64,000 nt of DNA, taken from positions 5,001 through 69,000 of the forward strand of contig NW_020312773.1 of assembly GCF_002999335.1 (NCBI RefSeq), in the 5' to 3' direction. A program made the position numbers and the translations under genes. The DNA is from Cyclospora cayetanensis. Taxonomy: Eukaryota; Apicomplexa; Conoidasida; Eucoccidiorida; Eimeriidae. The notes beneath the pieces are model-generated. The model was not told the DNA's origin and made no database searches. It saw nothing but the letters and a program-made list of their open reading frames with translations. Every line of letters begins with the position of its first letter. The first letter of the stretch is position 1. Shown here piece by piece: positions 35,901 through 46,000 of this stretch.

Positions 35901-36033
35901 AGAAACCGTAGACTACTCCGTGCTAAAGGAAGCACAAGGTAATTTTCCCGAGACAGATGAAGGCCACCCTGACCATGAACCAATCAAGGAAGATGACTCG
36001 AACCTCGACGAGCCGCAGGATTTGACCTTTTAG
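26961..36033 (+). CDS. Kinesin-14 (KCBP-like) with C-terminal motor domain
   Basis: Microtubule motor; the family is usually minus-end directed. Exons with agreeing phases: 26961-27027, 27193-27763, about 27950-28165, about 28485-28563, 28790-28967, about 29229-29672, about 29872-30001, about 30091-30180, 30287-30324, 30769-30948, about 31106-31251, about 31504-31620, about 31831-31998, about 32606-32656, about 32821-32881, about 33342-33523, about 34454-34765, 34931-35017, 35330-35502 and 35812-36033 (TAG). A disordered head and long coiled coil precede the neck [20 protein letters not shown], which is diagnostic of KCBP-type kinesin-14. Motor motifs are all present: P-loop YGQTGSGKT, switch I NAESSRSH, switch [11 protein letters not shown], and YRNHKLT. 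A roughly 70-residue coiled, acidic tail ends in DEPQDLTF. The head exon at 27193 is Ser/Glu-rich. The first exon(s) upstream of 26961 were not found. The intron after 33523 starts with GC. Confidence 0.88.
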
Positions 36034-36722
36034 GATGTCTGAACAACATGTCCTTCTCACTAGTAAAGAAAATCGCACATGTAGAGCACGAAAAGGGTTC
36101 AGCAGCTTTCGATGATTCGGTTCTTCGATGCTGGCTCCCTTGCCCTGCAACTCCCCTCCACTTGCTTCGATTAGATGTTGGCTGCTTCGCGTAGTTCAGG
36201 AATTCTGCCTGCGCGCTTGCAGCTCAGTGCATCCCTCCGTGTGCTCTCCGGTGGGGTGATGAACCCGAGGGCAGTTTTTGAACACTACACGAAAAGAGAA
36301 CGGAAAACAGATGCCAAGTCCACGCTGCACACAATAAATATTCGGGGATGTCTTAGTATGCGCGAGACACATGCTTTCCCCCTTAGCCACGCCAATTGGG
36401 CAATATGCCGTGCGCAGCTCTGCACCAGTCGAATCGTCTTCGGCCCTTGATTGATCGTCACCTTAAGATTTGCCGAACGCTGAAACCTTCCAAGAGGCGC
36501 TCTCCCCGATAAAGTTCCCCTTTGGTATTTGACTGAACGTCACCAGATGCTTCTTCTCCAGAGAACCCGCCTGCGTAGACCACATGGCCGTTTCATCGGC
36601 CTTTTGGTAGTTGCACTTGATATCGTGCACTGGTGGTATTACTGCCTGAAATGCCAGCTAGTCCTCTCTGGATTGCAGACCCCGCAAGGGGAAGGACGAT
36701 TGTATGGGAGCCGCAGGGATTT
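36034..36722. other. Convergent intergenic region
   Basis: This lies between the kinesin stop and the stop of the minus-strand signal-anchored coiled-coil gene. No supported coding sequence was seen. It should contain both 3' UTRs. Confidence 0.45.
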
Positions 36723-37475
36723 CTATTTCTTAAAACGATTCCATGTGGCCCTAATTCGATTAATCGGTAAAATCGATCGTGCCACAACACTTGGTTTACG
36801 ATCCAACGGTGGTGTCGAAACTTCTTTCCTCACATCATGTTGCGGTGCCCCTTTCTTCGTGGATGTATCTTCGCTCAACTGCTTCTTTGCCTCTACCAGT
36901 TCGTTTACAAGCAGTTCCATCGTTGTAGAGTTGTCTTCGATGGTTTTGGCATACTCTTGCTCCTTTGACACGGAATCTTGGAGTCGAGAAGCTACAAGTT
37001 TTGCCTCTTCCTCGAGTATCTTTATTCTCTCTTCGGCTCTGTGATTATTGGTCTTCTCCGTCCTCAGGGCCTCTTCCAAAGTCAATATTTCCTCCTGCAG
37101 GCTTTTCAGGTGCGTATTCATCTTTTCCTGTTGAGCACGCTCCTCGACGCTGAGCTTCTCAAGCGTTACAAGCACGATAAAGACACCTAGCAAGAGGTAC
37201 CCTAGATCTATACAGAGCCAAGTGACGAATAAAGCCCTCTGACGCTTCACGTGCTCCGTGGGCAGCAAGTGAACAGGCTCATGGTTTTCAAGGGAAGTCG
37301 CCGCCGCTTCATCGTCAAGCAACTCCGAATCCCCCACGTCCTCCGCTTCATCAGCGGTGAGTGTAGAGGACGCAGCCAACGTGACGTCTGTGGGTTGTGC
37401 CTCATCGCCAGCAGCTCGCTGCGGGTGCATACAGGCGCCGAGTGACCACACTGCGAGGACTAACAGCAGTTTCAT
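36723..37475 (-). CDS. Secretory-pathway membrane protein with lumenal acidic segment and coiled coil, unknown function
   Basis: An intronless 250-residue frame from ATG 37475 to TAG 36723. It begins with a signal peptide (MKLLLVLAVWSLGACMHP, likely cut around residue 20-23). A Thr/Glu/Asp-rich stretch of about 55 residues follows, then a strong transmembrane span around residues 81-105 (ALFVTWLCIDLGYLLLGVFI). A coiled coil runs from about 107 to 200 (QEEILTLEEALRTEKTNN and EERIKILEEEAKLV) and the tail is basic (RIRATWNRFKK). The expected topology is type I: acidic region lumenal, coiled coil cytosolic. Its base composition lacks CAG tracts, unlike its right-hand neighbour. It is divergent from GPN1 (about 0.9 kb between starts). 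Apicomplexan proteins of this design are often organelle tethers, but no family signature was recognised. Confidence 0.72.
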   Translation of the reverse strand: MKLLLVLAVWSLGACMHPQRAAGDEAQPTDVTLAASSTLTADEAEDVGDSELLDDEAAATSLENHEPVHLLPTEHVKRQRALFVTWLCIDLGYLLLGVFIVLVTLEKLSVEERAQQEKMNTHLKSLQEEILTLEEALRTEKTNNHRAEERIKILEEEAKLVASRLQDSVSKEQEYAKTIEDNSTTMELLVNELVEAKKQLSEDTSTKKGAPQHDVRKEVSTPPLDRKPSVVARSILPINRIRATWNRFKK

Positions 37476-38368
37476 CTTTGTAGAATTACAAGCAAGTCGA
37501 CGAATTCTTGTGGTTGGTGCTGCTGGCTTCTGGGGCCTGGCTGTTGCTGAGGCACAGGCTCAAACCGCCGCAGCCGCCGATGCTGTTGGTGCCGCGGCTG
37601 CTGTATCTCATGAGCTTCTCCTGGGCTTTGCTGTCGCGGAAGCTTGCTGTTGCCGCAGCCACAGCTCCCGAATTCGCGGCGCTTACTTAGAGCTGCGGGG
37701 AATCTGGGGTACGACGGAGAGCCACTGGTAAGAGCTTTCCAACAGCGGTGGTCGGCACTCGCGCATTGATTAGATGCCAAGGAGCTTCCGAACGTCGTGG
37801 CGGCAGCAACGGCAGCGCTAAATGCGCGCAATTATAAGAAAAGCGCAAAAAATGGCAGCAGAAGCAGTGCGGAAGACCCCGATCCCTTATCCCGCGGTAG
37901 AGAGCGTAGAGGGCCCTAGGGAGACAACGGGGGAATGACTGGAACCCCTGCGGTGCCGGCAATTTTCTGAACAAGCATAAACTGAAACAGCAAGAAAGCA
38001 AGTTTGAAACGCATGAACGAGCAGTGCCAAAGCGGCCACAGCGGAGCACTTGCACAGGCAGCGGAGAGAGAGACGCGGTGATAGGGCTTCTTTAGACTGT
38101 GGGCTGGAACCTGCCGCCTTGCAGAAGGCCCCGAGACGCAGGAGGGGTGGCAAGCCTTTTGGGGAAGCCTTTCTGCGGGTATTTTCGTTTTAGAAGGTTC
38201 TTCCTTTGTTTGTGCTGGCCTGGCATTCAGAGAGCGAGCGACACCCGCCCATCCTGCTCCCCTGCTTCGAGGCACTGGAGCGGCGCAGCGAGCCGCGTGT
38301 CTCTTTCAGCCGTCTTCCGCGCCGAGGACTTTGCGATCTGGGCTTCGAAGTCAGGAAATTTCCCCTAA
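37476..38368. other. Divergent 5' intergenic region (coiled-coil membrane gene / GPN1)
   Basis: About 0.9 kb between the start codons of a minus-strand and a plus-strand gene, so it should hold both promoters. Open frames on both strands (for example 37357-37731 +, Ala-rich) are products of GCT/GCC-rich sequence and have no splice or domain support. No TATA-like element could be assigned with confidence. Confidence 0.45.
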
Positions 38369-41300
38369 ATGGAAACCTTGGTGCTCGGGAAGACAGCTGC
38401 AGCGGCCCCAATCTCGGGGTGCGGCGTCAACGGCAGCGGCAGCAGCAACGGCAGCAGCAGCAACGGCAGCAGCAACGACGGCAGCACCTTGCCGTGCTGC
38501 GGGAGGTCCTCCTCCTTCGGCGAAGCAGCAGGGAGCCTTGGAGCGGCGGGGGGGGGGGGCAGCGGCAAGCGCTGCCTGGCCTGCCAGTTCTCGCAGGTGG
38601 CTTTCAAGATTGCTTCGAAGACGCCTCCAGCGCGTTCCTGTCTGAAGGTGCGCAGTTGCGATGGAACCTTCACCGGAGGGACAGAGAGACCGGAGCCATT
38701 GCTGTCTTTGAGGGGCCTCTCTTCGCCTGCAGCGCTGGGATCGTTGCGAGCAGCTGTGGCCGTTCCCACAGATGGCAAGTCTGCGGAAGCGGACGGTGCA
38801 GAAGTCTTCTGCCCGAGCACTTCCTCCGCAACAAAAGCCGTCGAGAGTGCTGCCTGTGGTGGTACTATGAAGAGTGCTGCCTGTGGTGATACTACAGAGA
38901 GTGCTGCCTGTGGTGATACTATGAAGAGTGCTGCCTGTGGTGATACTATGAAGAGTGCTGCCTGTGGTGGTACTACAGAGAGTGCTGCCTGTGGTGATAC
39001 TACAAAGAGTAATGCCTGTGGTGATACTACAAAGAGTAATGCCTGTGGTGATACTACAAAGAGTAATGCCTGTGGTGATACTACAAAGAGTAATGCCTGT
39101 GGTGATACTACAGAGAGTGCTGCCTGTGGTGATACTCTGAAGAGTACTGCCTGTGGTGGTACTATGAAGAGTACTGCCTGTGGTGATACTACAGAGAGTG
39201 CTGCCTGTGGTGATACTACAGAGAGTACTGCCTGTGGTGGTACTACAAAGAGTAATGCCTGTGGTGATACTACAAAGAGTACTGCCTGTGGTGATACTAC
39301 AAAGAGTAATGCCTGTGGTGATACTACAGAGAGTGCTGCCTGTGGTGATACTACAAAGAGTACTGCCTGTGGTGATACTACAGAGAGTGCTGCCTGTGGT
39401 GATACTACAGAGAGTGCTTCCTGTGGTGATACTATGAAGAGTGCTGCCTGTGGTGATACTACAGAGAGTGCTGCCTGTGGTGATAACACAGAGAGTGCTG
39501 CCTGTGGTGATACTCTGAAGAGTACTGCCTGTGGTGGTACTACAAAGAGTAATGCCTGTGGTGGTACTATGAAGAGTACTGCCTGTGGTGATACTACAAA
39601 GAGTAATGCCTGTGGTGATACTACAAAGAGTAATGCCTGCAGCATCGACAGCGCCGGGGAGAACCTTGGCGAACAAGGCCCTCCAGCACAGGCCTTCACA
39701 GGTTCTCCCCCCTCCGCTGCTTGCATCCCACGGGAAATTCCCACAGAAGACTGCATGCCATCAAGGACAGAGGGCAGTGCTCTGCACGCCAAGCAACAAA
39801 GCGGCAGCGATTTGCCATCCGAGGCACCAGAGCTACGTTCGGATATGCAGTCTGAGCGTTCATCAGGCGCAAAAACAGAAAGCAGTGACACAGAGGCAGC
39901 GGCAGATGTCACCCGCAGACATGGCCCTCTGGTTCTGATTGTAACAGGGATGGCGGGAAGCGGAAAATCTACGCTCGTGAAGGCCATGGATACGTGAGCC
40001 ATCTCCAGTTTAAACGTTTACCTCCTTATTCATTCATGCACCTAATTTCAGGAGCACATATTTCCTTCCCTTTTGATCTCGCATACCTCCCCTACGCGCC
40101 TATCGGTGCTGCATGCATCGAGTTTTTGTGGTCCTAAACACTTTTCTAGGCGATTTCCGTTTTTTCAGGCAGCTGCGTTCTGAGGGCAAGCGCGTCTACA
40201 TAGTGAACTTGGACCCTGCGGTGTCTCTGCTACCTTTTTCGCCAAACGTCGACATACGGGATAGTGTGGAATACAAGCGAGTGATGCAGCACTACAAGCT
40301 GGGGCCCAATGGAGCCATAATGACTGCCTTGAATCTCTTTGCAACTAAGTTTGGCTCCTTGTTGCACTTGCTGCAGCAGCGGAGTAGCAGCACAGACGTC
40401 GTGTTGATCGACACTCCCGGGCAGATTGAAGTCTTCACGTGGAGTGCGAGTGGGGCCCTCATGACGGAGGCGCTTGCCACCACCTTCCCGACGGCTCTGG
40501 TGTACGCGGTAGACGCATGCCGAAGCAAGTCCCCCAATACGCTTCTCAGCAACATGGTGCATGCATGCAGCGTGCTGTACAGACACAAGCTGCCCTTCCT
40601 GGCGGCCTTCACCAAAGTAGACGCGGAAGATCCAGCGCTCCCTTTGCAGTGGATGATGGACTATGATGCGTTCCAGGTAAGGGCACAGACACACTGACAT
40701 CCCACGGCAGTGAGGCAGCTGATGCTAGCGCGTGGAGTTCGAGGGAACGGCCTGAAAGTGGCAAAGTTGTTTTCCTTGCTGGCCATCTCCGCATGAGGCA
40801 ACCGGGAAGTGTGCATATATATACATACATGTAATATATACATATATATTTATACATACACACAAATGTCCATCTATGCCTCTTTATAAAGTGCACATAT
40901 GCACATACGTACATGAGGAAGCGCTGGTTGCCGCTGTTTTTTTGAATTTTTTTCAGGAAGCTCTGCTTGCAGATGACCGGTATATGGGCAGCTTGGGGCG
41001 CTCGACGGCCTTGGCACTCTGCGGCTTCTACGAAACCATTGAAACCATCTGCGTTTCAAGTGTCACGCTGCAGGTACGTCATGTCACGTACAGCCGTGAG
41101 AGGGGGGAAGGCAGGCAGGGGCCACGAGGAGGGGCCTTGCTGTCGGATAATTGCGAATGTAGCAGCAGCAGCAATTATCCGACGGCTTGGCGAGGCGTGC
41201 AGCGCAGAACCGTCGCCACGGGGACCTTTGCATGCAGGCACACTTTCCGCGCGTGACTCGAGATCTAGAGAGTTTCCCCAGTGCGAGCGAGGTGCATAGA

Positions 41301-41712
41301 GAGGGGAATTCGGGGGGTTGCCTATTCATACGGGAGGAATGGATTTTCCAAGAGCTCCTCGGCGCTTGCTGGTTTCTGTGGGCTTCTTTAGAAGAAGCCA
41401 AGCGTGTTGCCTTGTGTGCGTTTTTGCGAGCGTGGTGTCTGAAAACAGGGAATGGATCAATTGTGGAGTAGACTGGCGAGGCTTCGCCGGGAGTACCAGG
41501 AGAGCTTTATCCCATACCTCCTTAAGCAGCGCGAGACTGTCCAGCAGAGAAAGCTAGAACGACAGCAGCAACAGATGGCGAGGTTCAACGCCGACAGCAG
41601 CAGCGGGGGCTCGACGAACCGCAAGGAATCTGCTGCTGCTACTGCTGCCTCGCACGAAGTAACCGCGGAAGCAGAGGGTGCTAGCGCCAAGAGAAATGCG
41701 GAAAAGGATTAG
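38369..41712 (+). CDS. GPN1: GPN-loop GTPase 1 (GPN1/XAB1/Npa3) with long repeat-bearing N-terminal extension
   Basis: GPN1 is a homodimer/heterodimer-forming GTPase needed for assembly and nuclear import of RNA polymerase II. Four exons in phase: 38369-39993, 40169-40676, 40957-41073 and 41449-41712 (TAG). GTPase motifs in order are the P-loop GMAGSGKST at the end of exon 1, then VNLDPAVSLLPF, the family-defining GPN loop in LGPNGAIMTALNLF, DTPGQIEVFTWSASG (G3) and FTKVDAED (G4). SVTLQ then leads into a C-terminal coiled helix rich in Gln/Arg/Ala. The core matches GPN1 rather than GPN2/GPN3 (FTWSASG). Reading from the first ATG gives about 837 residues, roughly 500 more than usual, including 29 copies of a 9-residue repeat. 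Internal ATGs such as the one before QSERSSGAKTESS would give a normal-sized protein, so the true start is unresolved. Confidence 0.86.
38846..39643 (+). repeat. 27-bp minisatellite encoding a 9-residue repeat in the GPN1 first exon
   Basis: Twenty-nine full units of 27 bp (38846-39628) plus a partial unit. In the GPN1 frame each unit reads S-(A/N/T)-A-C-G-(D/G)-T-(T/M/L)-(E/K), with no frameshift across the array. Variants are interspersed rather than ordered, as expected from unequal exchange. The array is free of stops in the sense frame and also in antisense frames, which creates 441- and 545-codon antisense ORFs that should not be called genes. Confidence 0.92.
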
Positions 41713-43033
41713 AAGACCGCGTTTCCAGCAGCTATATATATCTGATGTAACCCTTTACTGGAAACAGATGTGGACTGTAGTGCGGCTATCTAGGCACATG
41801 CGCATTATTCCTATGGATGGACTGGGAGGAGGAGGTTTTTTCTCGCCGTCCTGCAGCGCATCCCTCTGTAGGGTTTTATACTTGGACATTGAGGCGAAAT
41901 GAAGATATGTATGTATCTGATATCTCTATACATATTTCTATTTATATATTTATACGCCTCTCCCCTTCCCCCTACCAGCCCACCTTTTGCATGGGAGTGG
42001 TAATACTCGCGCTACTGGCTGCCTGCTCCCATGCGCGTTTGCAGAGGCCGACAGGCCTTGCACACAGTGCAGCACAGCACGCTAATTAGCTGTCTTTTGA
42101 CGGATACACACAGAGCTCTAAACTGTAGTTGCTTCTTCGCAGAAGCGGCTGTGTGACTGCTGCTGCAGCAGCGGCCGCAGTGAGATGAAGGCAAGCGGTA
42201 CGCTGAGCTGCAGCGCAGGTCGTCGAGCTGCACCTGTCGTGTGGTTCCCGCCAGGGGCGAATACGAGCAGCAGAGTGCATGATAAAAGGACTTGACTTGT
42301 CCTGTAATCGCGCACAAACGTGCGAGACACGCGATAAAGAAGCTGGACTGTAGATACAGGGTGCAACACGCAGAGCAAGGCTCCCACGCGTCAATCTCCC
42401 CAGAACATGTAGATCTACGCTGCCCGGACTCTGCATGCGGCCGCGAAAATGTAGGACGGTAGCACGAAAGGAGGAAGGTCATATAGGCAAGGAAAGCGCA
42501 TATAAAAATGCGCCCATCGAACGGCAATGCCCGTCTCCAGATGCATGCATGCGGCGCACACGCCTTTTGGATACAGAAATGCGCGGCACATCGAAAGAGG
42601 ATGCAGAAAAGCCCGTCCCGACGCATACACACACACACATACACACATAAAGATACACAGCGTTTGTTGCCTGCTGCTGCTCGCAGCAGCGCGTCTGCAC
42701 GGCCAATAGCAGCAGCCTTACGTGTTTCTCCCGGCAAGGGTGCCGTGTGCGCAGGACGTCGAAAATGAGGGTTGCGTCGTGTTTTCTCGCGGCTCACTAG
42801 CTACCCAAGTATTAATATTGCACGCAAAAATCAATTTCCACCCACTCCCACCCCTCCGGCTCGGCAGACGCAGACAGAGAACATACAAACAACACCGTCA
42901 GCCACAGCGGGAACGTGTTCGGTAGGGAGGGGTCAGCAGCTCGCCCCTTCCCCCTCCACGAAACAAGAAGCGGCGCTTTTCCACCGTCGCTGCACTGCGA
43001 GCCAGCCAGTACGCAGCCGCCAGACCGGTGTCA
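41713..43033. other. Convergent intergenic region between GPN1 and NEMF
   Basis: This contains the 3' UTRs of GPN1 (+) and NEMF (-). ORFs on both strands (for example 42012-42797 -, 42772-43359 +) show Cys/Ser/Arg-skewed composition and no domain. Short CA-rich and AT-rich simple repeats occur (about 42625-42660 and 41900-41960). Confidence 0.45.
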
Positions 43034-46000
43034 TTAGCTTTCCTCCTCTTTCAGCTGCTGCTGCTTCTGCTGCTTCTTTTGCCTTCTTTCTGCCGTCTGC
43101 ATGCGCTGCACGCCCTGTCCAGAAAGTTGCGCATCTCCCAGCAAGCACAGTACCAGTTCAGTCGTCTGCAATCAACGCAAGCAGAGAGGACCACCAGCGA
43201 ACGAGCCATGAACGCGCATGCAATGCTGCAATCGCAGCCGTCCTCTGTTGCCATCAACTGCTTCGGCCTTCAAAAAGGCGGCCCCTGCCTGCCTACCTGC
43301 CTTCCCTCCCTCCCTCTGGCAACACACGTCGCCAATGGAATAAACATTTGGAGGAATAATAGCTTCCTCTACAACAAATAGCCCCTTCCCGCTTCTTCTA
43401 CACCAAATACCCCCTTCCTGCTTCTTCTACAACGAACAACCCCTCCTGCTTCTTCTACAACAAATAGCCCCCTCCTGCTTCTTCTACACCAAATACCCCC
43501 TTCCTGCTTCTTCTACACCAAATACCCCCTTCCTGCTTCTTCTTCAACAAACAACCCCTCCTGCTAAATCTGTCTTGCCGCGTGTGCAAATCACACGCCT
43601 TGCAACCCCCCGACACTCGCTGCGCGTGTGTCGGTTGCTTCCTCAGTTACCTGCAGGTGCTTCAGCAGTTCCTTCTGTGTAGGATTTTGCGCTGCTTGCA
43701 GGAGGAGCCGCATGCAGAGAGACGCCACGCGGCCTCGCTTAAGCAACCCCGGAACTACCTTCCAGCGGTAAGGGCTGCCCTGAGCGGCGCATGCACACCG
43801 ATCTTCACACCCCTCCCAATTGCATGCTTCGCAGACCTCCTAACGTTAGGCACGAAACAGCCGACAGTGCGTGTGCAAATACACGATAACAACTCGCGCG
43901 CACGCACGCACGCTCATGTCTTGCCCCGACTTCGCTGCACAACACACGGCTTTAGAGAAAACTGCCAGGAGGACGTGTCAGAAGGTGTGTGCGTGTGTGG
44001 GAGAGATAGACGAGCAGGAGACAGACGCAACTTGCAGGAAAAAAAGGGGCCGAGCCAAGAAGCAGAGCTTGCCTGAAGAGCAGAGAAGGGTGCCACCATA
44101 GGAACGGCTGCAATGATCGAATCCTCGGGAGTGGGATTTGCTGTCAGCAAGTCCAGTTGACTTAACCTTTCCTGCAGCACAAAACAATAATAACATGCAA
44201 AGCCTCAAAAAAATCCTCCTCTTAACTGCGCACTGCAAGGAGCTCTGGCCCTGCCATGCCAGCCACAAAAAGCACTCCACTCAAGTGTTTCCTTGTATCA
44301 ACCATTCGTCTTTCTTTCTTTCTTTCTCTCTCTGTCTCTGTCTCCCTCGCTTCTCCCTGCGTGGCTTCGCATCTGCACATGCTCTCAGGAAGTGGACGCA
44401 CAGCGAAGTCTGCAGCGGCAGGCGGGGGTTCCTCTCCCTGCATGTGATGCAGCATGCTTTTCCATTCATGCCTCTCCTTTTTCCGCCTCTGAGCCTCTGC
44501 AGTCCGCTGCGCTGCGGCCGCTGCCTCTCGACTCCGCGCCGACTCCCCCTGCACATTCCCCCACAGCTCACTTCAGCTCAGCTCAGCTCAATGAACGAAG
44601 AGAGCACACGAAGATACACACCAGCGAAGGCTCCAGGAAAAGCAAGCCTTTCTTTACACGCAGACACGGATGAATGCAACTCCACAGCTTCCCCGTAGAA
44701 CAGCGGCGGCGCGATGAGAATGCGCTAGTGTATGTACAAGAAAAGCAGCACCCTGGGAGAGCAGATGTGCTCATGTCTATATTTTCCACCCACATACATA
44801 TACATATATCTACAAACATATGTACATATATAAATATATCTATATATAAAAATATGTTTGTATTCTGAATACACGTGGCAGCTCCTCCTTGCGTGGGTCA
44901 CCCTACAGCGCTGGCAATCAGCTTCATTCTCTGTGCCCTCTCCTCTTCGTCCTGATCGGCGTATTTCTTTTGCGCGCGTTTTTCCTTGGATCTCCGTCCA
45001 CGAGGAAGTTGCTGCTGCTTCGGCATCTTGGGTTGCTGTTGCCGCTGCGCCTCTAGGAGTTCCTGTTTGGAAGTCTCAAATGTTTCCGCTGTATCTACGG
45101 CTGCCGCTGCTGCGCCTTTTTTGATCCGACGGCGCGCTGCAGCAGACAGACGTGCTTTGGCCTGCTGCTGCTCCTGCTGCTGCTCGTTGCATGTCTCCAG
45201 CAGCTGCAGCAATGCATCGTGGCTTTGCTTCTGCTGAGTGCCGTCGCCGTCCTCCTCTTCAGTCTCGTCCTCCACCTGCTGCTCCAGAGTCTCGTCTGCT
45301 TCTTCGTCGCCTTCCGCTTCTGCTTCTGCCTCGTCTGCTTCTTCCGCTTCGCTTTCGTCCTCTTCGGGAGTGCCTCCCTCTCTCGCCGATACCGTGTCCT
45401 CCTCCGCTCCCTCCTCTGAAGACGAGTCCAACCAATCACCACCAGCAGGAACCAAATAAAAGTCTCCCGATTCAGCAGCAGCCGAAGCTGCCGCTGCATC
45501 CTCCGAGGCTGCCGCTGCAGCAACAGCTTCCAAGTCACGCCGGGTGTCCGCAGAAGTCGTCCCTAGGTCATCGTCATCTGAAATTCCATGCAAAAAAGAC
45601 GCCAATTTTAACATATGCAATCGCCAAAAAATGCCACATCAACGTCGCTAATCCCTTCAGCCCCGCTCTCTCCCTACCCCCAAAAACAAACACGCTGTCA
45701 CGCATACATAGACATATATATAAATATCTATTTATATAAATATATCTATATATATATATATGCCTGATATGTCCTAGGCCCTCCACCGCCTCACGCAATC
45801 GACCATTCACATTTCTTTATTCCATTCTACTCCCGTCACACCTCCCTCTCCACCTCTCACCCCAACAAAGATACTGCACACACACACCCCCCAGAATGCA
45901 GCGCTCAATCCTCTACTGACCTAGGTTCATGTCCAGATGAAGGGAGAGCAGCTCTTTTGCAGAAGGTGTTTCGCATACGAAAAAGCCGCGAGGCGGAGGG

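Noticed and set aside
38351..40002. Antisense ORFs of 441 and 545 codons opposite the GPN1 first exon
   Set aside because: They exist only because the 27-bp repeat has no stop in those frames. The sense frame leads directly into a conserved P-loop with correct splice phase.
42012..43381. ORFs on both strands between GPN1 and NEMF
   Set aside because: Composition is Cys/Ser/Arg-skewed with no domain. The 3' part of the plus-strand ORFs is opposite the proven last NEMF exon.
43381..43563. Regularly spaced repeats resembling a CRISPR array
   Set aside because: Units are contiguous and vary in length without unique spacers. The context is a eukaryotic intron.
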